DNA of 64,000 bases, from contig JACXWD010000013.1 of NCBI GenBank assembly GCA_014764515.1, positions 1 to 64,000 of the forward strand. The letters are read 5' to 3'. Positions 57,195 to 64,000 of the stretch are shown here, piece after piece. Positions within the stretch are counted from its first letter, which is position 1. Every line of letters starts with the position of its first letter. The notes beneath the pieces are model-generated. The model saw only the letters and a program-made list of their open reading frames with translations, searched no databases and was not told the DNA's origin. The translations under genes were made by a program, and so were the position numbers. This DNA comes from Candidatus Polarisedimenticola svalbardensis (GTDB lineage Bacteria > Acidobacteriota > Polarisedimenticolia > Polarisedimenticolales > Polarisedimenticolaceae).

Positions 57195-59750
57195 GATGAC
57201 CCGGGCCCTGCGGCCATCGTGGCCAACCCATTCGGAAGGATCCACCCGGCGCTGAATTCTGGCCGGCAGCTCGCCGGCATCCCCGCCCGGTATTCTGCGG
57301 AGGGGAACGGTGACTCTATTCCCGGCCCCGGATGCGGTCAGGGACCTGCCGTCGGCGGACAGCTGGAAGGAGAGATTGACGGCGAGCAGTGCGTCCAGCT
57401 CCACCGACGGGATCTCCAGTTCGCCGTCCTCGTTGAATTCATAGCGCTGCAGAGAATAGGGCAGTTCGCGAACACGGTGTGCCGACCGGGAACAGTAGCG
57501 GGTCGGCTCCGAACCGGCGGCGAAAACCTCGGAAAAGACCGGTGTGCAGCCGGCTGCCGGGTTGGCCCTCAGGCCGGTGTTGCGGTCGATGGCTACCACG
57601 GTAATCCCTGGCGGTTGGCGAAACTCCACATCGTCACGTTCCGTGGTCACCGCCTCCATGAAATGTTTCCAGATGGGAAGGGCGGCCAGGGCTCCGGTTT
57701 CCCGCGAACCGAGTGATTTCTTCGCGTCAAACCCGACCCACACGCCGACTGCCAGGTCCGGTCCGTAGCCTACGAACCAGGCGTCCGTATTGCCGTCGGT
57801 GGTTCCGGTCTTGCCGGCCAGCGCCCGCTGGATATTGGAGGCCCTGCGCCCTGTTCCGTCTGTGATCACCCCGGCAAGGCAACGATTCATGAGGTAGGCG
57901 GTTTGAGGGCTGACCGCGTCCTGAACCCGTGGTTCGATCCGGCTGAGGACCGCTCCGGAGCTGTCTCGAACTTCAGTGACGAAGTGGGGTTCCACCCGCA
58001 CGCCTTCATTGGCGAATGTGCCGTACGCGCTGGTGAGCTCCAGAAGGCTGATCTCGAACGCACCCAGGCCCAATGAGGGGTACGGGCGCAGATCGGCTGT
58101 AATCCCCAACCTTTTGGCGATATCCAGGACGTTGTTGTATCCGACCTGGTCCAGCAGCTTGACGGTGGCGATATTGGCCGACTTTTCCAAAGCCGTGCGA
58201 ACGGTCAGGGTGCCGTAATAGGTGTTGGAGAAGTTTTCCGGTTGGTACGGCTCCAGGGTCCTGGGATCGAGGAACACCGTCGGCTCGTCCAGGATGGTGT
58301 CGGACAGGGTCCAGCCGTTGGCGAGGGCGGTGGCGAAAACGAACGGCTTGAATGCCGAACCGGTCTGGCGCCTGGCCTGGGTGGCCCGGTTCCACTCGCT
58401 GCGGTCGAAATCGAATCCGCCGGAAAGGGCCAGGATCTCGCCGGAAGCCGGATTCAGGGCGACCAGGGCGGCTTCCACCGCAGGTTCCTGTTCCAGGGTG
58501 ATACCGGCGGTCCCGTCTTCGTTCAGCTCCAACAGCCGGACACGCACCAGGTCTCCCGTGCTGAGTATCCGGCCTGGAGACTTGGCGCGGGTCCATGCAA
58601 TCTGGGCCTTGCGCAGGGACCCTGTGTACTCCCCGATCCGCACATCGGCCCTGGACCCTTCCACCGCGGTGACCACACCGTCAACCACCGCACCCACTTC
58701 AAGACCGTCATCCCAGGATGGCGGCGACCACAGACCCGGATCTTCCCCTTCGGGAACACGGGCCGTAACGCCCCTCCACCCCTGGCGTTTGTCCAGTTCA
58801 CGGAGGCCGAAATCCATGGCCTGGTCCGCCATGGTCTGCAGGGAGAGGTCCAGCGTCGTCCGGACCTCCAGGCCTTCCTTGTACACGCTGGTGTCCCCGT
58901 ATCGAGCCTTGAGCCAGCGCCGTACCTCCTCCACGTAATACCGGGCAGGCTTTTTCCGGCTGCGGCTGGTTGCCAGGGCCAGTGGTTCGTCCCGGACCTG
59001 AACGGCGGTGTCCGCGTCCAGGAAGCCGACCTGGACCATCCGGTTCAGGACATGGGCCCGGCGTTGCACGGCCCGTTCGGGATGGCGGTACGGCGTCAGG
59101 CTCTCGGGACGCTGGATCACTCCCACCAGCAGGCTGGATTCGCCCAGTGTCAGCTCCCGGGCCGGTTTCCCGAAATAGTGCCTCGCCGCCGCTTCCAGGC
59201 CATAGCGACCATGCCCCATGTACACCTGGTTGCAGTAAAACTGAAGAATCTCTTCCTTGGTGTAGTTCCGTTCAACTTCCAGGGCCAGGAGCATTTCTTC
59301 GAGCTTGCGCTGGATGGTTTTCTGACGCCGGTTGGTCAGGGAGCGGACCAGCTGCATGGTGATGGTGCTGAACCCTTCTTCAAGGCGCATTTTACGGAGG
59401 TCGCTCAGCGCCGCCCTCACGATCCCGCGCATCCCGACCCCGGTGTGGTCGTAGAATCCCGTATCTTCCGTGGCGATCAGCGCTTCAAGGAAGGAGCGGG
59501 GGATGTCCTGGTAGTCCACCAGGATCCGCCGTTGTTCGGCGAAGGTGTCCACCATACGGCCGTCAACGGCGTAAACGCGGGTCATGAGCGGCGGGTTGTA
59601 ATCTTCGAGGACGCGGACATCCGGCAGATCCAGCCGCATGAAGTAGCCCAGTGAGCCGCCTGCGACGGCTGCCGCCAGAACGAGGCAGGCCAGTACCAGG
59701 TACGGCTTTTTGAGTCCCTTTCGGAGACGGTTCAGCTTCGGCAGTTCCAT
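57180..59750 (-). CDS. mrcA: Penicillin-binding protein 1A (class A PBP)
   Basis: 856 aa bifunctional peptidoglycan synthase. One N-terminal membrane anchor (about residues 17-38). The glycosyltransferase domain has catalytic Glu95 in [13 protein letters not shown] and [23 protein letters not shown]. An OB-like insert (about 325-425) has the form of the PBP1A regulatory domain. The transpeptidase has Ser465-x-x-Lys468 (TGSAFKPF), SAN 524-526 and KTG 647-649, all intact. It makes and cross-links glycan strands. Divergent from uvrB with a 96-base gap. Confidence 0.95.
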   Translation of the reverse strand: MELPKLNRLRKGLKKPYLVLACLVLAAAVAGGSLGYFMRLDLPDVRVLEDYNPPLMTRVYAVDGRMVDTFAEQRRILVDYQDIPRSFLEALIATEDTGFYDHTGVGMRGIVRAALSDLRKMRLEEGFSTITMQLVRSLTNRRQKTIQRKLEEMLLALEVERNYTKEEILQFYCNQVYMGHGRYGLEAAARHYFGKPARELTLGESSLLVGVIQRPESLTPYRHPERAVQRRAHVLNRMVQVGFLDADTAVQVRDEPLALATSRSRKKPARYYVEEVRRWLKARYGDTSVYKEGLEVRTTLDLSLQTMADQAMDFGLRELDKRQGWRGVTARVPEGEDPGLWSPPSWDDGLEVGAVVDGVVTAVEGSRADVRIGEYTGSLRKAQIAWTRAKSPGRILSTGDLVRVRLLELNEDGTAGITLEQEPAVEAALVALNPASGEILALSGGFDFDRSEWNRATQARRQTGSAFKPFVFATALANGWTLSDTILDEPTVFLDPRTLEPYQPENFSNTYYGTLTVRTALEKSANIATVKLLDQVGYNNVLDIAKRLGITADLRPYPSLGLGAFEISLLELTSAYGTFANEGVRVEPHFVTEVRDSSGAVLSRIEPRVQDAVSPQTAYLMNRCLAGVITDGTGRRASNIQRALAGKTGTTDGNTDAWFVGYGPDLAVGVWVGFDAKKSLGSRETGALAALPIWKHFMEAVTTERDDVEFRQPPGITVVAIDRNTGLRANPAAGCTPVFSEVFAAGSEPTRYCSRSAHRVRELPYSLQRYEFNEDGELEIPSVELDALLAVNLSFQLSADGRSLTASGAGNRVTVPLRRIPGGDAGELPARIQRRVDPSEWVGHDGRRARVILVRR

Positions 59751-59794
59751 TGTTCAAGGATAACCGTTCCCAATCCTTCCCGCACCCATATTCA

Positions 59795-59810
59795 CCAGGG
59801 TGGGCCCTGG
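59795..59810. repeat. Inverted repeat between PBP1A and uvrB
   Basis: CCAGGG-TGGG-CCCTGG is a perfect six-base inverted repeat in the 96-base divergent gap, followed by CCCGGGATCCTGG. It could be an operator for either gene or a chance GC-rich palindrome. Confidence 0.25.
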
Positions 59811-59831
59811 CCCGGGATCCTGGTATCCGGC

Positions 59832-59837
59832 TACAAT
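59832..59837 (+). promoter_or_regulatory. Candidate -10 box of uvrB
   Basis: TACAAT lies nine bases before ATG 59847, leaving a leader of only a few bases. The -35 is weak and there is no Shine-Dalgarno sequence. I found no recognisable LexA box. Confidence 0.35.
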
Positions 59838-59846
59838 CCGTGGATC

Positions 59847-61838
59847 ATGAAACCGTTTCGAATCCAATCCGACTACAAGCCCAACGGCGACCAGCCCCAG
59901 GCGATCAAGGCGCTGACCGAATCCGTCATTGCGGGAACCCGGGACCAGGTTCTGCTTGGGGTCACCGGGTCCGGCAAAACCTTCACCATCGCCAATGTGG
60001 TCCAGGCTCTCAACCGTCCGACCCTGGTGCTGGCTCACAACAAGACCCTGGCCGCCCAGCTGTACCAGGAGTTCAGCCGGTTGTTCCCGGACAATGCTGT
60101 GGAATATTTCGTCTCCTACTACGACTACTACCAGCCTGAAGCGTACGTGCCCCGCTCGGACACCTATATCGAGAAAGAATCGACCGTCAACGAGGAGATC
60201 GACCGGATGCGGCATTCGGCCACACGCTCTCTTTTCGAACGCCGGGATGTCCTGATTGTGGCCAGCGTGTCCTGCATTTACGGGCTGGGGTCGCCTGAGG
60301 CCTACCACGGCATGATGCTGCTTCTTGAGAAGGGCGCCGAACTGGATCGGGACCGGATGCTGCGCAAGCTGGTGGAGATCCAGTACACCAGGACCCCGGC
60401 CGATCTGCGCCGGGGTTCGTTCCGGGTCCGGGGAGATACGGTGGAGATCTGGCCGGCCTATTCCAACGACGCTGTCCGGCTGGAGTTCTGGGGAGAAGAG
60501 CTGGAGTCGATCTCGAAAATCGACCCTGTTCGCGGTGTGGCGGTGGAGTCCCTCGACCGGCATCCTGTGTATCCCAACACCCATTTCGTGATGCCGCAGG
60601 AGACCCGGGACAGGGCGCTTGTGACCATCCGCGAGGAACTGGACCAACGTCTGGCAGAGCTGGACCGCAGCGGGAGGATTCTCGAGTCCCGCCGGCTGCA
60701 TCAGAGGGCGCTGTTTGATCTTGAGATGCTCCAGGAAGTCGGCTACTGCCATGGCATCGAGAATTACTCCCGGCATATGACCGGACGGTTGCCGGGTGAG
60801 CCTCCTCCGACCCTGCTGGACTATTTCCCAGACGACACCCTCCTCATTGTTGACGAGAGTCATGTAAGCGTGCCCCAGGTCCGTGCCATGTTCAAAGGAG
60901 ACCGGTCCCGGAAGCAGACTCTTGTGGACCACGGTTTCCGCCTGCCTTCTGCTCTCGACAATCGCCCCCTGACTTTCGAGGAGTTCGATGCCAGGCGTGG
61001 CCAGGCCATCTATATTTCAGCAACACCGGCACCGTACGAACTCACCCTGGCAGGAGGTGAGATAGTGGAACAGGTCGTCCGTCCAACCGGGCTGCTGGAC
61101 CCTCTGCCGGACGTCCGCCCGGTGGCCGGCCAGGTGGACGATCTGCTGGCCGAAATCCGTTTGGCGGTCAAGCGTGACGAGCGCGTTCTGGTAACCACGC
61201 TGACGAAGCGTATGGCGGAGGATCTTACCGAGTACTATCGGGAAGTAGGGGTGCGGGTCGAGTACCTGCACTCCGATGTGGTCACCCTGGAGCGGATCCG
61301 GATCCTGCGGGATCTGCGAGCCGGCAATTTCGATGTACTGATCGGTGTCAATCTGCTGCGGGAGGGGCTGGATCTGCCTGAGGTCTCCCTGGTCGCCATT
61401 CTGGATGCCGACAAGGAGGGCTTCCTCCGTTCCCAGACCTCGCTGATACAGACCATCGGGCGGGCTGCCCGGCATGTCTCGGGGAAGGCGATCCTCTACG
61501 CCGACAGGGTGACCGGCTCCATGAAGCGGGCGATCGACGAGACCATGAGGCGCAGGCAGCTCCAGGAAGACTACAATCGTGAACACGGCATTACTCCGGA
61601 AACAATCCGGCGCGCCCTGGATGAACTGATGGGAACGCCTCTGGCCGCGGACTATTCCACCGTGCCGATTGAAGAGGAAGACGAAGAAGCGATCTTCGAG
61701 GATCTGGACGCTCTCGAGAAAGAGGTTTCATCCCTTGAAACGGCGATGCGGAAGGCGGCGGGCGAGCTGGATTTCGAAACGGCGGCGCACCACCGCGACC
61801 GGATACGGTTCCTTCGGGAGAAGGCGATACTGGCATGA
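59847..61838 (+). CDS. uvrB: Excinuclease ABC subunit B
   Basis: 663 aa helicase-like damage-verification subunit of nucleotide excision repair. Walker A is [12 protein letters not shown] near residue 40. The beta-hairpin region has [12 protein letters not shown], followed by [16 protein letters not shown]. Motifs IV-VI include [22 protein letters not shown] and [12 protein letters not shown]. The C-terminal UvrC-binding UVR motif is [21 protein letters not shown]-like. It overlaps the next gene by four bases (ATGA). Confidence 0.97.
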   Translation: MKPFRIQSDYKPNGDQPQAIKALTESVIAGTRDQVLLGVTGSGKTFTIANVVQALNRPTLVLAHNKTLAAQLYQEFSRLFPDNAVEYFVSYYDYYQPEAYVPRSDTYIEKESTVNEEIDRMRHSATRSLFERRDVLIVASVSCIYGLGSPEAYHGMMLLLEKGAELDRDRMLRKLVEIQYTRTPADLRRGSFRVRGDTVEIWPAYSNDAVRLEFWGEELESISKIDPVRGVAVESLDRHPVYPNTHFVMPQETRDRALVTIREELDQRLAELDRSGRILESRRLHQRALFDLEMLQEVGYCHGIENYSRHMTGRLPGEPPPTLLDYFPDDTLLIVDESHVSVPQVRAMFKGDRSRKQTLVDHGFRLPSALDNRPLTFEEFDARRGQAIYISATPAPYELTLAGGEIVEQVVRPTGLLDPLPDVRPVAGQVDDLLAEIRLAVKRDERVLVTTLTKRMAEDLTEYYREVGVRVEYLHSDVVTLERIRILRDLRAGNFDVLIGVNLLREGLDLPEVSLVAILDADKEGFLRSQTSLIQTIGRAARHVSGKAILYADRVTGSMKRAIDETMRRRQLQEDYNREHGITPETIRRALDELMGTPLAADYSTVPIEEEDEEAIFEDLDALEKEVSSLETAMRKAAGELDFETAAHHRDRIRFLREKAILA

Positions 61839-62680
61839 GTGATCGTTCCGCCACCCTGGACCTGGATCTCTCGGGGATCCACGTAAGCCTGACGGGGCCG
61901 GACGACGGCGCACTGGAGATGTTCCGGGTGGAGTGGGCGGCCTGGCTCGGTTCTCCTGCAGATCAACCGGACCTTCGAATGGAATACCGTGTCTCCGGTG
62001 AGCCGCCCCCGGACCAGACCACCCTCAGGAAGGTGCTCCATACGGCCCACGGTGACGATAGCATTACTTTCACCACAGGCGAGGGCAAGCTCGAGCTCGA
62101 GCGGTCCGGCCATGCCTCTGCAACGGTCACCCGGGGAGGGGACCGCTTCCGGTTCTATGGTCTGCAGAACCTGATGCTGGCGGCGCTGGCCCGGGTGCTT
62201 CCCGGCCGTGGAATCATGGTGGTCCACGGAGCCGGCATCCTGCTGGACGGCACCGCCGTGGCGCTGATCGGGCCGGAAGATGCCGGGAAAACCACATGGG
62301 CGCGCATCGCGGCGGAGAACGGCTTGACGGTTCTCTCCGACGACCTGTTGTTCCTCGGGCTGGACGGGGAACAGGCGTTTGCGCTGGGTTCCCCCTTCCG
62401 TTCCGCTTCCACCGGGCCTGGACGGTTCCCTCTCGGGCTGCTTCTTTCTTCTGAACATGCTCCGGAAGCTGCCGTTCGGTTGTGCAGCCGCCTCGCTTTC
62501 CAGGCATTGTTGTCGGCGAACCTCCCGTTCTCAGGTGACCTGATCGGAAAAGGCACCGGCCTGGACCGTCTGCTGGACGGTTTGCTGGAAGCCGTGCCGT
62601 TTCGAACCTTGGCCTTCGCACCGGATCCGTCGTTCCTGGATCGGATCGGCGAGAGCCTCGCAAGAAAATTCCGGGAGTGA
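61835..62680 (+). CDS. HPr kinase-like P-loop protein
   Basis: 281 aa. The C-terminal half resembles the HPr kinase/phosphorylase and PEP-carboxykinase-like P-loop fold: [11 protein letters not shown] (His131), Walker [10 protein letters not shown] (146-154) and [13 protein letters not shown] (Asp169-Asp170), in that order and spacing. The N-terminal 110 residues are not recognised. HprK-related proteins outside the sugar phosphotransferase system are often of unknown function. It overlaps uvrB by four bases upstream and uvrC by four bases downstream, so it is built into the uvrBC unit. No HPr (ptsH) gene is in the window. Confidence 0.75.
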   Translation: MSDRSATLDLDLSGIHVSLTGPDDGALEMFRVEWAAWLGSPADQPDLRMEYRVSGEPPPDQTTLRKVLHTAHGDDSITFTTGEGKLELERSGHASATVTRGGDRFRFYGLQNLMLAALARVLPGRGIMVVHGAGILLDGTAVALIGPEDAGKTTWARIAAENGLTVLSDDLLFLGLDGEQAFALGSPFRSASTGPGRFPLGLLLSSEHAPEAAVRLCSRLAFQALLSANLPFSGDLIGKGTGLDRLLDGLLEAVPFRTLAFAPDPSFLDRIGESLARKFRE

Positions 62681-64000
62681 ATTCCCGCCTGCAGGAGAAG
62701 CTGGATCAACTGCCGATCCGCCCCGGCGTGTACATTTATCATGGCGCCGACGACACGGTGCTGTATGTCGGCAAGGCCAAATCCCTCCGAAGCAGGGTCC
62801 GGTCCTATTTCCAGCCAGGCGCACGCCATGCTCCCAAGACCGAAAGACTGGTTCGGGAGATCTGCGACCTGGAACTGCTGGTGGTGGATACCGAACGGGA
62901 GGCCTTGATCCTTGAAGCAAACCTGATCAAGAAACATCGTCCCAGGTTCAATGTCATTCTCAGGGACGACAAGCAGTTTCCCTACCTCAAGCTTACCGCC
63001 GGCGATACTTACCCGCGGGTCACCCTGGTTCGTCAGGCCCGGCTGGATTCAAGCACCTACTACGGACCGTTCACGCCGGCATCCATCGCCCGGCGCTCTC
63101 TCAAGCTGATACCGAAAATATTCCGGGTGGCGACCTGCAACGAGGTCTTCGACGGCAAGCGCCGCCCCTGTCTGTACTATCACCTGGATCAGTGCCTTGC
63201 CCCATGCGCCGGCAAAACCGACCCTCTGGAATATGGCGCCGCCGTGCGTGACACGAAGTTGTTCCTGGAAGGGCGCCATCATGAACTGAAAACGGCGCTC
63301 AAGGATCGGATGCGAAAATCCAGCGAACGAATGGAGTACGAACGCGCCGGCCGCTACCGGGACACCATCCGGACACTGGATGCGCTGGGGGACCGGCAAC
63401 ATATGGCGTCGGTTGGCCTTGAGAAACAGGACTACATTGCCTGGCACCGGGAAGGCGGCCGGATCGCGCTGCAGCTGTTCCAGATGCGCGAGGGGAAAAT
63501 ACAGGGCCGCCGGGAATTTGCGTTCGAGGATATCGATGGGGACGACGGTCCGTTTCTCTCGGCGGTGCTGGCACAGTATTACCTCGAGGTCGAGCCGCCT
63601 CCCGAGATATATGTCATGGCCTGGCCCGAGAACCGCGACATCATGGAAAGCTGGTTGGGGGAGCGAGGCGGCAGAAGGGCCCGGCTCAAACTTCCGGTTC
63701 GTGGAATCAAAAAGCGTTTCCTGGACCTGGTGCTGACAAACGCCAGGCTGGCCTTCGAGAACCGCTTCCGCAGCGGACACGATCATGAAGCGGAGATCCT
63801 GGAAGCGCTGGCTGAACTGCTGGAGATGGATCGGCCGCCCTACAGGATCGAGTGCTTCGATATTTCAAACATCCAGGGCACCGATACCGTAGCCTCCATG
63901 GTGGTTTGGGAAGGCGGAAAGCCGTCGCGGAAGGATTACCGCTCCTACAACATCCGTTCGGTGACAGGGTCGGATGATTTCGCTTCCATGGCGGAAGCGG
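62677..64000 (+). CDS. uvrC: Excinuclease ABC subunit C, N-terminal 441 codons (cut by window end)
   Basis: Starts at GTG 62677 inside the previous stop (GTGA) and is open to the right edge. The N-terminal GIY-YIG nuclease (about residues 10-95) has RPGVYIYHGADDTVLYVGKAK and SLRSRVRSYF. The Cys-rich stretch RRPCLYYHLDQCLAPC follows, then a UVR motif (about 200-235) and the start of the C-terminal RNase H-like nuclease (YRIECFDISNIQGTDTVASMVV). UvrC makes both incisions around damage recognised by UvrAB. The helix-hairpin-helix end is outside the window. Confidence 0.96.
   Translation, partial: MNSRLQEKLDQLPIRPGVYIYHGADDTVLYVGKAKSLRSRVRSYFQPGARHAPKTERLVREICDLELLVVDTEREALILEANLIKKHRPRFNVILRDDKQFPYLKLTAGDTYPRVTLVRQARLDSSTYYGPFTPASIARRSLKLIPKIFRVATCNEVFDGKRRPCLYYHLDQCLAPCAGKTDPLEYGAAVRDTKLFLEGRHHELKTALKDRMRKSSERMEYERAGRYRDTIRTLDALGDRQHMASVGLEKQDYIAWHREGGRIALQLFQMREGKIQGRREFAFEDIDGDDGPFLSAVLAQYYLEVEPPPEIYVMAWPENRDIMESWLGERGGRRARLKLPVRGIKKRFLDLVLTNARLAFENRFRSGHDHEAEILEALAELLEMDRPPYRIECFDISNIQGTDTVASMVVWEGGKPSRKDYRSYNIRSVTGSDDFASMAEA

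Noticed and set aside
62677-64000. uvrC as a truncated pseudogene.
   Set aside because: The frame is intact and simply continues past the window edge.

Overview
This 64 kb window is a gene-dense stretch of a GC-rich Gram-negative bacterial chromosome. Evidence for an outer membrane includes a Tol-Pal cluster, apolipoprotein N-acyltransferase, several lipobox-bearing proteins and a class A penicillin-binding protein. Many neighbouring genes overlap by 1-16 bases, GTG and TTG starts are common, and promoters that can be read are of the sigma-70 TTGACA/TATAAT type. I found no rRNA, tRNA, CRISPR array, insertion sequence or prophage gene. The sulfatase-TPR lipoprotein, XRE-TPR regulator, FG-GAP/thrombospondin-3 surface protein and NfeD-slipin pair remind me of Acidobacteriota-type genomes, but that placement is an inference from gene style.

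Layout. 0-3.6 kb, minus strand: tolQ-tolR-tolA/tonB-tolB and the 5' part of pal, each end with its own promoter. 3.6-9.4 kb: recN, coaD, a larA-like racemase and a sulfatase-family/TPR lipoprotein. 9.4-14.3 kb: NfeD protease, slipin, diguanylate cyclase, SPOR protein and prfB with a programmed +1 frameshift. 14.4-20.7 kb: heat-shock operon hrcA-grpE-dnaK-dnaJ followed by prmA and rsmE. 20.7-26.8 kb: ilvE, pilT, recX, alaS and a lytic transglycosylase.

26.8-38.9 kb is the least housekeeping-like part. It holds a subtilisin-like lipoprotein, a 2254-residue surface protein built as two copies of [seven FG-GAP blades + thrombospondin-3 array], a secreted HEAT-repeat protein, an XRE-TPR regulator and a secreted protein overlapping that regulator.

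38.9-57.2 kb returns to core functions. It starts with lnt fused in frame to a TPR domain behind an internal lipobox, then DUF502, pncC/cinA, plsY, gpsA, a PHP phosphatase and a TPR lipoprotein. Next are ftsY-ribD-ribE-ribBA-ffh, with the two SRP GTPases flanking riboflavin synthesis, and the translation cluster rpsP-khpA-rimM-trmD-rplS. A large TPR protein and an NtrC-like regulator whose receiver and ATPase sites are both degenerate close the region. 57.2-64 kb: a PBP1A gene (minus) diverges from uvrB, an HPr-kinase-like P-loop gene and uvrC (cut by the window end), the last three overlapping by 4 bases each.

The most unusual points are the Lnt-TPR fusion, the HprK-like gene between uvrB and uvrC, the degenerate NtrC-like protein, the duplicated propeller/TSP3 surface protein, the XRE-TPR regulator overlapping a secreted protein, and promoters whose -10 box lies 6-9 bases before the start codon (recN, nfeD, uvrB), which predicts leaderless mRNAs.
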